NCBI RefSeq assembly: GCF_036884655.1
Contig: NC_088357.1
Location: 11,935,501-11,999,500, forward strand
Source: Musa acuminata AAA Group
Lineage: Eukaryota; Streptophyta; Magnoliopsida; Zingiberales; Musaceae
Length of the DNA stretch: 64,000 nucleotides
Direction: 5' to 3'
The position numbers were made by a program, and so were the translations under genes. The notes beneath the pieces are model-generated. The model did not search any database, was not told the DNA's origin, and saw only the letters and a program-made list of their open reading frames with translations. The first letter of the stretch is position 1. Every line of letters begins with the position of its first letter. This document shows, piece after piece, positions 28,601 to 42,600 of the stretch.

Positions 28601-31600
28601 ACTTTTGCTATTGTCATTTTCAATGATATTAGTAGATCTTTAGTCCAAGTTTCGGAATTTAAGCCCAAATAACAAAAATGGTAAATTCCTTAGTTTTTTA
28701 GATTAAATTATTTATTTTCTTTGAAAGAGATACAAATAATATCTGATTGAAACATACAGTAAAAGCATATTGTATACCATTAGCATATTGATTAGCAATT
28801 CATATCCTTATACATCAAACCTCACAAGAGAAAAGATACATTATGAGATTGGATTTGTCTATTAAAGAACATGTCAAGCATATAATATCATATTCAACAA
28901 TCATTAGCATTTAAGCCCAAATAACAAAAATATTAAATTCCTTAGTAATTTTCGGATTAATTACTATTGTAAATTTTCTTTGAAATAGATATAAAAATAT
29001 CTGAATGAAACGAACAGAAAAAGCATATTGGATCACCAATTTTATAAGTTGTGTTTTAGCAATTCATATCTTTGACAAACATTTGTTCTTCTTGGCTTAG
29101 AAGAATGTATGATATGGTATGGTATGGATTTGCTTATACATCAAATCTCGTAAGAAAAGATACATTATGACATGGATTTGTCTACAATGAATATGTCAAG
29201 CATATAATATCATATTCAACAATCATTAGCATTTACAAGAAGCATTAGAGTATGTTGTTACAGATAGATGATAACAAGTAATCAATAAATATCACCAACT
29301 TATTAATCAAGAACAGGATATTTTGCTTATGCATCAAATCTTGTAATGGACTTTGCTTATACATCAAATATCGCCAACTTGTAAGAGAAAGATACATTAT
29401 GACATGGATTTGTCTACAGAGAATATGTCAAGCATATAATATCATATTCAACAATCATTAGCATTTACAAGAAGCATTAGAGTATGTTGTTACAGAGATG
29501 GTAACAAGTAACCAATAAATATTGCCATCAAGAGCAGGATATTTTAGCAACCTAACATTTCAATATCCTAGAAAAAGGTAATTAGAACTTAAAATTTCTG
29601 GAAATGAAAGTACAATTTTAGCTATGTTGGGCATTCCATTTTAACAAAAGACCATACCAATGACATCAATCAATATATTTGAACTGAAATTTTGAAATAG
29701 CATGTGTGGGCACGACTGACTGGTATTTATTGGTCTAAACACAATGGGCTTGCATTCTGATCATCATAGGTCATACCAGTTCATACTAGGCACAAAAGAA
29801 ATGTACAAATACAAGATGGTATCTGTACCACTTGATATCCACATCATCCTACCATGCAATTTGTAGTAGCAGCCCCATTTTCAATTTTTCCTTCTATTAA
29901 AATAGTAACGACCCTTCACTTCTAACTCTCACTTTTGTAATAGCTAGTTTTCTTTTTGAGAAGCTCTCTCTCTTAAAGGTTTCATCCAAATCAAGCTTAA
30001 ATCTCAAGTAATAGATATCTTTTTCTCCAGACTAAGGTAAACCCAAGCTTTATGTTAGTGTTTGTGCTTGTTTACTGTTCTAAATCTTGGCATCCTTTGC
30101 TTTGCATTTCTTCTTTAAATTGGGACAAATATGATTGACCTGTATTTGTGTGATGACCCACTATATGAGGTGGGAGATCCGCCACATCTATTAAAATTCT
30201 AGATTGAGGACCAACATGATTAGGAGGCTTGATATGAGGAGGAAAGATATCAGATTAGAGCACCAAATGTATAGTCAGTCCTCCGTGAGTTTCATGACAT
30301 GATAGTAGTCTCAGTTATCTGTGGGGCATGACAAGGCAAATGTTGTCTCATTGTATTGATCCATTAAATGCAATTAATAAGCAATCCAATTATGAGAATG
30401 GCAGGACCTCTCCGTCTGATTCCAATCTCCACAAGATCCAAAATGCTTCTACCCACATTGATGGTAATGGCAATGGTGGCCAGGGATAATTATGTTCTTG
30501 CAACATAGAGAGGTAGGCAGTGGTCAAAAAATAATTTATGAAAGGGAAGGCAAAGGGCAAGGGAAAAGATGTTGATGACCAAAAGAAGACGAGAGAGATC
30601 AGTGAGATAAAGCATGCAGAAGATGCTCATGACTGCAACCACCATTTTAGCACAGGGTTTTGTGGCCAAAGTTGCAGAGTCGATGGTTTTATGTGGCCTG
30701 TGGTTGCAGTTTAGTGATGGCAATTATAGTTTTCAATAGTTGTGCCTGGTCATATTAATACCTGATCCCAATACATACAAGTTGAAGGTGTTCCAATTGT
30801 ACTATCTACCAATGACACATTTGATGAGTGGCTCAACTATTATTCAGTTGATTCACAATTGAGACACATTGTATCGGTATCAAATGCTGTAGGAGCATTT
30901 TCATTTTTTAGTATTAATAGGGCCCCTATTAATATGGTATTGTCTTGCATGACTCGTATATCATGTTCTAATTTTGGCTTCTTTTTTTTTTTTAATTTAT
31001 CACATTTTTTTATGTATATAAGGTTTGTAATAGATCTTATATGCATATGTCTTCTGTTATGAAGCAAATAAATGTAACAAAAGGGTTTGGGAGGGTTTGG
31101 ACAAGTTCAGAACAGGACCTTACCAGCCCAACCATAAGTAGGTCTTAGTTGTTGTTTTATTATTTAGGCAACTTAATATAAGGATTTAAGAGGGTTTAAA
31201 AGTTTCCCGAACTTCGGTTTATCTTTCAGGTACTCTTTTTTTTTGCTTTCTAAATCAAGACTCCTTATAGAAGATACAAATACCTTGTTCCTTTTCCAAC
31301 TTGAACAATTTTGTTTTCATTTTACGAACCTCAACATAGTGGTTATAGAATTTCAAAATCTTTTGCCTTGATTATTTTGCAGGTAGTAAGCCAGAGCCGG
31401 TTAAATGGTGAAGCTGCGATATACCCCTTTGTTTATGTAGAGGTACTCCACTACCACTGGTTTTTAGTTCCATTCGAACCATTGGTTGGTACTCCTTTTC
31501 CTTCCCTGCTTTCGTAAGAGCAAACTTTTAATGTGGTAAGTATGAGTATGTTTTAATTATAGGCTGAGCTGCAATGTATTGACAGCTCAAAACGGATCAT

Positions 31601-32294
31601 GTACAAATGATCCTCATCTTCTCTTTGGCACGCATGAGTGCCATGTTGTTCCAATGCGTAAGAGCTAAATATTTCTGTCATGAGCTTCCTTAGACGCCAG
31701 GAATTGAATCATCATACGTCAAGGATTCTCTATCTTGTCCAAATCATGCCTTGCAGTTGTTCATTTTGTTTATTATGAGGAGCAAATCTTTATCAATTTT
31801 CAACAATATGAATAGGACATCCTCCAGTGGCTATCTTAGAGCACATAGTTTCTGATTGCTTATTCAAATTAAAGCTAAAATGACCGATACACATATTGTT
31901 CTTGCAATAGCAACATATTATTTGTCGCATTCACCTTGGCAAATAGAAACTCCAGTTTGGGAAAAGAAAAAATAATCCCGCTACTACTATATGATTGTGC
32001 AAGAGATAACAGCAATCAAGATAATTCTTCAAGTAAATTTTTCTGTATCATTCTGTATTATATCTCCAATCTGATTGCCACAGCTCTGGTGTGCTCATAT
32101 CCTGTAGTTATGAGCTTGTTGTTTTGCAGGGTTATGGGCACTACTTGCTCCATCAGCAGTGTTGTGGTGAGCCTCTTGAAGAAGCGATGGGGCAACTGAT
32201 GGATTCGAACATGCAGTCCGCACTGGATCTGCTGGGAAGTAAAGGTTTGATCATATTACCCATTGGTCCTTGCATGCTCCCTTCTTCACACTGA
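25636..32294 (+). CDS. Atypical bHLH transcription factor, 6 coding exons
   Basis: Coding exons 25636-26196, 26477-26593, 27154-27219, 28172-28237, 31383-31442 and 32130-32294 give 344 residues, all phase 0. The basic plus helix 1 region is about 215-248 (KNRLRRARISEGIKALQNSIP). Helix 2 is ESVLDDVIDYIKFLKLQLKV (from about 252), continuing to VVSQSRLN. Helix 2 and this continuation resemble the plant UNE12/LRL-type bHLH group. Aligned to the canonical H5-E9-R13 code, the basic region reads Ala221, Asn225 and Arg229. The glutamate that contacts the E-box is missing, so ordinary CANNTG binding is unlikely and a dimer-partner role is possible (inference). The Ser-rich N-terminal 187 residues have no domain. 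The first in-frame ATG after the acceptor is used as start. Intron 5 is long (28238-31382) and holds diverged repeats. Confidence 0.88.
28659..29520. repeat. Diverged repeats in bHLH intron 5
   Basis: The block tttaagcccaaataacaaaaat appears at about 28659 and 28911. The block aagatacattatga...aatatgtcaagcatataatatcatattcaacaatcattagcattta appears near 28831, 29156 and 29391. The last two copies also share acaagaagcattagagtatgttgttacaga. These are overlapping segmental duplications of 230-330 bp with moderate divergence and no coding content. Confidence 0.85.
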
Positions 32295-33654
32295 TTTAGT
32301 AGCTACTAATGTTACGAGTTAACTACGCTGGCTGGCGGTGCTAAAATGGCATTCAGGGCAGTTTTGTTGGTTTTAAGCTCAAGGCACTGACTTGCCATAG
32401 GCACCCTTTCTGAGGACGATATGCTTTAGAAATGTTAGTAGCATTACTGGTGCTGTTATATAGGAGATACGGAAAGTCAGAGCTACTTCAGAATGTATAC
32501 ATGCTAATTTCATCTACTGATATGAACTTGTTACATAAGTCTTAATGCCTTTTGAGATTTATATTTCATTAGCAAGCTAGAAATGCTAACAATCGTTGGT
32601 CTATTATTACCCATATGATTCCATTAGAAAGAAGGTTAAGGATTTCTCATGGCGGAGGACAAGTTTGGAGAGGTGCGTGAGGATTCAGGTGGACTCCAAA
32701 GTCGAACATGTTTCTCTATGATAGCAATTCCCATCATTCCACATCAAATCTACCAATGAGGAAACGAGGTAAACCCTTGTCGATGTAAGCCCCGAATGCA
32801 TTCATTTCTGAACATACCAATTATTTCTGGCCGAAATAATTAGCATGTGAACTGGGCTTTGATTGAATGGCACACTTGCTCGATGCTGCATATAACTCTC
32901 GAGCCACTGGATTCCTAGTCAAACTGGTGGACGATATCTTCAATTAAATGATATTTTAAAATAATTTGAAATCATATGTAGTGTTCAAATTCAAAAAGAT
33001 AGATATACTATTAAAAATTAGTAAACAGGCAAATAATCTTAAAACATAAACGAAAATAAAGATCTGACATTAGGAATAAAGCTTAAATGGAAAAAAGGAG
33101 AGGGAAAATGAAAGAGGGATCGTTAGAGAGAGAAAAAAAAAGATGAGAAGGCACACGGGAGGAGAGAGGGTTTGATAGGGAAGAGACGCAATCAGACATA
33201 TATAAAAACCTTCTAGAACAAATGACAACAATTTAAATACAAAAGTAGTATGGACCGTATTACAAAACCAAAACGGTTTGATTTAACCTGATCGATTCAT
33301 CCTAGTCACCCAAAAACCAATTCAATAGATGGATCAGATAAATCAATTATCTGATTCCTAGTTTTGATAACTATTGTGCATGTATATGCACAAGAATATT
33401 AAATCCAGAATTTGATGGTAATCGTGTGAATATGAAAGAGAACAGGCTACAACCAGGATCCACGCATTGATTAAACATCCTTACAACTGTACACTACCAT
33501 ATTAGGTTGAAAAAGCTACATAGTCAATACAGTGGCAGCATAAAGATCAGCTGCTTGGAACCCAGTGATGGATTGAGACTTGTGCATATATGAACTTATA
33601 TAATGCAGAAGAACCTGTTAGGGTTAGTATTTACATTGCGAAAAAGAAAGAATG
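32295..33654. other. Convergent intergenic region
   Basis: Lies between the 3' ends of the bHLH gene (plus) and the TVP38-like gene (minus). Both 3' UTRs should be here. A purine-rich stretch at 33080-33170 is low complexity. No other gene recognised. Confidence 0.5.
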
Positions 33655-36600
33655 TTACTTTTCGTGATTATTTCTAGAGGTGTCAATCTTAACCACGAGA
33701 GGTTCGAGCAAGTCACCAGTTGCACCTGGAGAGACCGGTGAAGGTGCGGTTAGGGCATCCACCTCTGCGTTCTCAGCTAATGCCTTCTCCAAGGATGCCT
33801 TTGCTATTCTTGTCACACATGTGATGAGGATAGCTGCACAATAACAGAGAGAGAACATTTGTCTCACCTAATAATAATCCCATAGCGTAAGATTTAAACA
33901 GCAACTAATGAGACTGGCATGCATTTTAACCAGATTAATCTGGTTTGCCCACTCCATTTCTCCATGATTTCTAAGACCAATCAGGAAAAACATGAGTATA
34001 TTTCGAGATCTGTTCTTGCATGTCTGAGGCAAATATTTATAACTACCAAGCAAAAAGTTCAATATCCTCCGTGAAGGAAAGCACATCGCTTAATTCACAC
34101 ACAAAAAATCTTCCACCTAAAAAATCAAGTTATATTCTTTTTATTTTCCTTTCTTTGTATATGCTTCTAGAATCTCCATGATGTTTCATTGGAAAACAGA
34201 AAAAGGACTGTTTTCAGAGTTTTTGTTGTTGTGCAGGTCCAAGCAAAAAACACTAGCATAAACCATGCAAATGCAATTATCTGGTTTACACACCCTTAAG
34301 TTTGGAAATACATTTGCATGCCTGCTTTATTATGTTTAAGAAAAAACTAAAAGTATTTAGCACAAGAACAATGCCAGTGCACTATTTCATTTTCCCCTGA
34401 AATATGTTTAATGAAATATTACTAGCATATAGTTTCACTTCTTGTGGTTGTGGATATTGGTACCTTTCCCCTCTCCTTGAAAATGAACATGACATTCTAG
34501 AGTTATTTCAATAAAAGATATGTGCAGAGAGACTCCTTACCAGATATTACGAGTCCTGAAATGATAAGCACCTGCATCCATTTTAAACCAAAAGGATCTC
34601 AAATTGCGATGCCAATAAGTGGGGATCTATGTTCTCATTCTCGTGCACACACACTCGCATGCATACAAATATATGAATATATATGTAATGGGATCTATAG
34701 ATACACCGGGAATAGAAATATGGAAATGCATTTATGCATATGACTGAGCTGTATAACAATAGACATTTATGTTCATGACCATCAACAAAGAGGAATGCAT
34801 GAATGTGTATGGTTATGCTTGCAGTTGATGCTTTTACCCAACGAGTAGGCGACAATTCACTCCATCCATGCGTGACATCAGCTAGATCCTTCAGTGTTGT
34901 TCCAACATATACTAGTGCAAACGTAATTGGCTGCCAAGTCAAAGAGTCAGTATATGTCAATTATAAGAAAAAGCCAAAAGAAACATATAGTTCACTAAAA
35001 GGTGGCATGAACATAGTAAAAAATTTAGATATCCTAATGTCAGAATTAAGCAGTCACTCTTGTAGACTCATACAATATTGGGCTGCTTATCTATTATCTA
35101 ATTAACAAACGACACCTTTTTGGGCAATAAGCATTAAAAGAAATAATAGATAATGAAATTGATGTAGAAGTGATCACGCCAGACCATCTGTAATAAAAAA
35201 TTGAGAAGAATAAGCATGAAAAGGTGCTCTGGATATGCTTACAAGTACAAATCAAAAATACAATGTGGATCTATGGTGATAAGACGAACATTAGTTAAAA
35301 GCATTTTGAAAAAAGAATACATAATTACATACATAATCGTCCAGCACAGTGCTTGGTTACCCATTGAGAGTGGATAGGCATGCAATATTACTGATTATGG
35401 GACAAATCGAAAGTTTGCTCCATTGATCATAATCTTACATTTTCTCCGCTGATCCTGACTCCAAAATACTTATTACTAAATAATCTATATCACTTTTTTT
35501 ATAGCTTTTGAAGGTCACTTGTATACACATCAGATGTCTAAAAAGAGCCAATAAGTGCACTTAGATGTATAAATAAAAAATCTAGGCCATTGACCAGGTA
35601 AGGAAATCAAAGACAAGCCCATATATAATGTATGCATGCCTTAGAAAATAGTCAAATACAACAACCAAGGACAACACCAAGCCATAAGGTCCCTAGTATT
35701 AGTGGATTGGCTACATAGGATTTCTCGAGTCATTGAGCTCTTTTGAAGCCCCCAGCACATTGTCCCATACTATATATATCTATAAACATCTAAAAATTAT
35801 AAACTCATCATGATAGCTCAACCTACTGTTTGAAATAGATCACAGTAGCTACATAGTAACAATATCAAAATCAACATAATAAATGCAAAACTTACAAACA
35901 TGTGAAAAGTTGTAACAGAAGAAATAATCATGTATTCAAACAGAGTGGCCTTATAGTAATTTTGAATCTCTCATAACAGCTGAGAAATTCTTATACTTTG
36001 CTATTTTCGCTTCTCTAGTAACCTTTTCAAAATATATAAGATGTTTCAAGAAAACATACCATCATCCCAAGGAAGGATGCCATCATATACTCTCCAATGC
36101 CAATAGGAGTAACAGACAAGAGGTAGTTTAGCATGTTAAATGGAAGTAAAGGTGTAAGCCTAAGAAGCAACACAATCTGCAAAAAGAGATAAAATAAAAT
36201 GATCAAATAGTGGATAAGCTACTCCCTGCTTGAACTAGAATGACGTTCAGTGTAACAGAATTGGATGAAGAAACACAACAAATCAATAAAATCAAACACA
36301 TTGTTCTTATGTTATACTTATTTTTATTCACTAGCTATAATGCATATGTCCAGCTGACCCCAAATAGTTGGGACATCATGACTTGTTGATGTTGCAGTTA
36401 CAATGCACATCTCCACAAAACTAGTCCATATTAATAATAACTTCACATATAAATATATCATAAAAAAATTAATAATCTAATTGTTGAATGCCAAACACAG
36501 ACTATTTCCTTCAGAAGCCTGTAGGACATGTGATCTGGCACAGACTATATCAGATTATTAAAATAATCAATTTGTAGTTAATGCCTTATACGAATGGCAG

Positions 36601-39600
36601 TGTCAACAAATAAACTGCCTCTTAAACATGACAGAGAGATGGAATCAGAAAGTGAGTCAGAATGAACACTGAACAGACAACAGTGTTTTGTAAAATAATA
36701 CATGAGCACATTGACCAACTCCAGTCTCTGATGGACCTAAAAGAACATTTGGAGACATGCATCTGAGATAGTCATTTCAACAAATATAAATCAATTTCAC
36801 TAATGTTGGCTTAGCTCCTTATGATGATACTGCTGCAGGAAAAGCATGGGCTAAGTTGAAGTGACATAACAAATGGAAGTAACAAACTAACGGCAATTAA
36901 TCTTGATTCATACACAGCCATAGGAATGAAATAGATAAACAGCCAAGGACATCAAGTCATCATTTTTAAGCATTTTGTACCAGTAGATGGACTTAAACTA
37001 GTATTTTCTGCTAATAATCTATGATGATTTTGCAATTCACATCAATTATTTCTCCACAGCAGTTTGAGTTGCACAAATATGTGGTTGATGATTGATTAGA
37101 CAACAGAATATTTGAGAAACATATGGCAAGTTCAAGAAATTTTGTAAGTCTACGAAGCAAATACACGACAATATTCCAAAGAAGTTTGCTACGAACATTA
37201 TGAACCGAAAAATTAGAAATACTTCATCCTGTGACAATTGTTGAGTGAAATTATTTTATATGTCAGAAAAGAAACATACTTGACTTTTTCAGGTGCTTAA
37301 GAATATTGCTAGATAACGAGGGCATCCATAATTAGAACTGAGAAAATTTTATATAATACAAATTATTTGAACCTTATAAGGGTTTATCTATAAGAACTGT
37401 AAAAGAAAATTATTCTCAACCAGAAACTTGGTTTTGTTCCTTCCAATTGTATTTCAATAATTTAATCTATGCATTAACAAAATATCGAGACCCATATCCT
37501 GTGTGTAAAGGTAACACAAAAAGTATCAAAATGTCTTTTTACCTTAAACCCAGATCTCTCAATTGCAATAGCAACTGCCTGAAACTTAGCATAATCATTC
37601 AACTTGGAAAGAACATAAGGCCTCCCAATCTGAAAAAACAAAAAAGGGAGCAAGATGAATGCAATCATCAAATAACATAATTAAACATACTGAAAAAAGG
37701 ACAATATTTCTGAGAGTAAACCCAAATCTAAGTTTGTCTTGCGACATGTGTAATGATCTGGGATACAAGACAAACCAAGTTGGTCTCCAAAAGCAGCAAT
37801 TCAACAATTCTAAAAAGATCCAACTAATAAAAAATAAGTTCAAAACTAATGGGCAACCATAAGAACTTACACCTTTACATCTGTTAATTAACAGCAAATG
37901 AAAAAATTAGTGATGCATAACTACTACAAACTAATATTTAAAACCTTGGCCTAAGCATTTGTTTCAAGGTGGCTCAGTGCATGAGGCTCCCACCATTGAA
38001 CGATTTGAGAAAGTTGAAATATACAATCTTACTCCTGCAGAAAGGGAAGTTTTTCTGTGACTCTGACCCTGGTTACCCAAATTGCAAAGGTGTAACCAAC
38101 AACTCTGAACAAGAAGCAGTTTAACAAGAAAGTTTGTTTTTTTTAAGCTCAAGAATAAAGAAATGTGCTTTAAGAACACAACCAACCACACCCTTGGTTC
38201 TCTGTTGAAGAAATAGCTGAAACAAAAGCTTTACTCAAAGGAGAAAGAGCACGGCCGAAGCAGCTGTTGCAGTTTCTTTTAATGTCCCTATACGTCTACT
38301 TCATTTTGTTCAAAGAGAGGATATGTATTCCTTTGCCTTCCAAATAATAAAAAAAGGCATACAATTTACTGTTTCCATTGAAACAAACCCAAAAAAAATC
38401 TAGGTCCCCTTTTGCCTAAAAATGTACATAGCAAAGCAGTTCTGCATAGCTTTTTCATGAGGTTTAAAGTTCCAATAGGAGTTTTCAGGTGGCCAGTGTA
38501 ACATGATTTACCATTACATGCCAAGTGTTGGCAGAGCTGATTTCTGTCAAAAAAATCGAACCCAAAAAACTGTAAAATTCTAATTGATTTTTGCAAATAG
38601 TACAAACATTTTGCCCCCGGCACACCCCCTCCTCCCATCCAGTGATCACTTCCTTAAGCCTCCTCTCTAGGATCAAGATGAAGCACAGCGATGAAAGAAA
38701 AGTCAAGCAAAAGTTCAATGGCAAAAGAAGGGAACTTGATCTGTTTTATGGACTGATAATAGACTGAACGTGTCCAGAAAGTGTAGCTGTCACCAATCTA
38801 AAATAATGTGTTGAAGTCTTGTATGCATTGATTGCTACACAACCATGCCCCTTGAGAGACAGGTAGAGGTACACCATCTACTCGAAAAACTTCACCTGAA
38901 ATGACAGGATTTTCTAATACTTCAATAATTGGAAATCCTAGCAAAGAAACAAACCCTGCTATTCCACTGATGAGAGAATACACCTATTCTTTGGCAATTT
39001 TGACCAATACGCTCATGGAGATAAATGAACATGAAAAACTACCCAAGGTGCTGAAAGCATTACTTTGAAGTATGAACACTGTTTAAATAATAATTATCAC
39101 CAAAATTGTTGCTGCAGATAAAAGACTGATTGGCAATAAAGATGTGATGTGAATTGTCAAATGTTAACTAAAGGTCAAATCTAAAGATTTAAAAATTATT
39201 CACCGTTCTCCCAAGCAGAAATGCAGCTGTTGCACCAATTGTTGCTCCAACAGAATCAGCAACAAAGCCTAAGGGCAACCCAAATAGATATCCGCCACCA
39301 AGCTGGTAAAATACCATATTCAATAATGATTGAGCCTCAAAGAAATAAAAAAAAAATGCATACATATTTAACCATAAATACTGTATTCCAAAAAAAATTG
39401 CGATCAACCGTTGAAAGTGTCTAGTACGACTGTTGAAGGTCTGACAAGATAAAAAGGACTTTCATCCAGTACATTGAGTCATTAAAACATGAATAGAAAC
39501 ATAGTTTTAAGAAAGTGCTTTAATTATCGAAAACCAAAATGCCATGTCAAAAACTAATTCTAAGTTATAACAATTGGAAGATTCCAAAATGTTGATTCTA

Positions 39601-42600
39601 TCACATGGTGAACTGAACATATTACCAAAGCAAAATTAAAATATTTTAAACACAAATATTGCAGAAAGCATGATCACTTTAGAAGATGTCACATCAACCA
39701 AGTGCAACCTAATGAGTCTTCTATGAGCTCTTATCTATGTGGCAACCAATATATAAAAGTTCCAATATAAAAAATATATTTTAAAAAAGCAACTAAAGTA
39801 GCTACTTAGTTATCACCAAATATGTAATTACATCAAGAAGCAAACTCTAAAAGGTTGGTCTTGATGAATAACAATAAATCACAAAAAAGAAAGTTTTTAA
39901 ATAGGAAGCTTTCATGTGTTTTGTCCAATGAGTAAAAGCTGAGTGGCTGATGTGAGAGAGGAGTCAGATGTTTTGTCTGATCACTGGGTGTCCTTAAGAG
40001 TTTAGATACAAAGAAAAGAATATCTTGTATAACAATTGTATTTATTTATAAACAATTTTGTATAGTTTCATCTAAAATGACAAAAACAGTCTAAAATTAT
40101 ACGATCATGTTATAAGGAGATATGTAGATGTTATGATTAACAAGGTGAGAAAATTAACATTAATGGTATGAACAAACGTAGAGGGAAACCCAAGAAAAGT
40201 TTAGTAGAAACTATAAACGGAGATTCAATTCTCTCAATTTAACTAAAGATATCGCCGATGACTGAAAAAGATTTATGTAACTAGCCACATAGTTGGGACA
40301 TAATGGCTTATTGTTATTGCAATTGTGCATGGATAGACTTTGAAATTTTCTATCAATATTAGGCTTACAATGGAGTAGCTGTACATAAGCCCACATTTAA
40401 GTTACAAGTTCAACATCTATAGGAAATTCAACACAAATAGAAAATCATGTAGGTTATTACCAGTGGTACAGCATCTAGATTATAGAAAACTGTCAGTTCA
40501 ACAACTATCATAGATTCTATAAACAGAAGACTATCTAGATTACAGAGTGCTTTAAATACATATAGTTCTTGACATATTACAAGTAAAAAGAAGGCCACAT
40601 ATTGATTACAAATGAAGCAATCAGTGCAACAAAGCATATTAGGCTTGTGAGAAGTTCATAAACTACAAAATGATAACCAGTACAACTACCCAAATATGTG
40701 AAGATTGTTGACATAAGAAACGGATAAGAACAGAACTACAAATCCAAGATATTATGAACATTATTAAAAAAACTTTATACTTACCGTGAGTACTGATGCA
40801 GGGACTGCTAGTACTGTTAAAGGAATATATGCAACAGCCCTGTTAATAGGGACAATGAAAAGCTCAGTAGCAATTAAACAATGAGTAATTCAGAAATTCA
40901 ATAAGACATTTAAGCCAATTCATAAACAGAAATGGGTATGGCAAATTAAACAATGAAATGGCTATCATGCTAAACTTAAACTTTTAATACTCCATCAAGA
41001 CTAAAGAGAGAAAGAACCCAATGGCAAATCAGATGATTGATCAATCTATGATCATTCCAGGTTGCTGTTAGTCATTTGAGGCAGTGTCTTGTCACCTAGG
41101 TTTTCCAAAATCTATTATATGACTAAAGGAGAAATGACCATTGGAGTTACAAAAAGCAGATGTCATGAGCAATCTATACAAAACCCTGAGAAAATGCTTT
41201 TGCTTCACCAAAAATATGGTCACATTCACCACCTCAGAATTAAGAAAAAAAAAATTTTCAGGTATTGCTCATCCTGAAACTTTGATGCAGAACTAAACAA
41301 ATATAGTTAAGTGTCTGAAAATTAAATGAATCCATCATCAGCTCATTATTGCAAACATTGGTTATGGCTTTAAATTTTGTAGAGGCACCAGAAACTAATG
41401 GTTTCAGTGCACTCTTTTGAAAAATAATATTGTTAGACAAAAACAAAATGTGGTTTCAGTCACTTGATATCAGATTGTAGATTTTCCATCAGAAAGCACA
41501 TAAATTAAAAATACAATCTTACGTTGCACAGAGAGAGAGAGAGAGGAAGGCACCACAGCATATACCAAGATTATTATCAATATGGGGAAAAGCTATCGAA
41601 TTAATGAAACATTAAACCACAATAAAGCAAAGAGTTATCAAATAGACAAATTAGAAGGCTTGAAGTAGAACAAGTTAGTCTAGATTATTTGAGTAGCATT
41701 ATAAACCAAAAATGATCAATCACACAGGAAGCAGTAACTGCTAGGTGTGGCAAGACAATATTGCTAGCTATGACCATTGACAAAATCAATCAAAACCATA
41801 AGAGGCAAACAAAACAAGCTTAGCTAATAGCTTACAGAACAAGAGGACCCCATGGACCAACATTCAGCTCAATCCAGACCAAAAAGTCCCTGAGAATCTG
41901 TTTGTCAGCAATTATTAACAACAATTAGTCATAAAGATAATATCAGTGGTAAGCAGCACATCCAGAATGACCATATGCTTCAAAAGTATAATATCAACAA
42001 AGGTAAAAGAGCTTTTAACAAACTGTCAACCACAAGTACTATATATAAGAAAATCACAATCTCACCGAACAATGAAGATACAGACATAATATATATCAGA
42101 ACCAATTTACAATTTTTATTAAATGTAGATAAAGAAATCAAACAAAAAGAAGTTTACATATGCCTGCAGAAATAGTCAGGAGAAAGAAAACAAGGAAATG
42201 AAAACTTTATGAAAATTTTCGTCTCTAAGAAACAGCATATACTAGAAAATCAATAAGAAACTTTAAGGGTGTACAGTCATTTTTTTGAACTGGAAATTGA
42301 TAAATTCCAATAAAAAGCAACTTATTTGAATGTCAACCACCCAACTTCAGTAGTTTCGTTTAATCAAGAACTTAATTACATCCAGTAGGAAGAGAGTAAC
42401 TATACATCATTTATAGAAAGCCTCAAAGTAGAATCAATCGTCGAACATGCTCAAAAAAATGATTTCTCTGTAACATGTACAACTTGAAAAAAACCAAGTC
42501 CGGAGTTTCTGTTATTATTCAACTTTCTATGTGAAAGAACAAGAAAGCACATCCCAATATGTAGATCACAATATTCCATGACCTCTAACAAGAACAACTA

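Noticed and set aside
38798..38983. Minus-strand frame ending with ISGEVFRVDG, faintly like the C-terminus of short-chain dehydrogenases
   Set aside because: It lies inside a TVP38-like intron, and no Rossmann or YxxxK part was found nearby. The likeness is too short to call a pseudogene.
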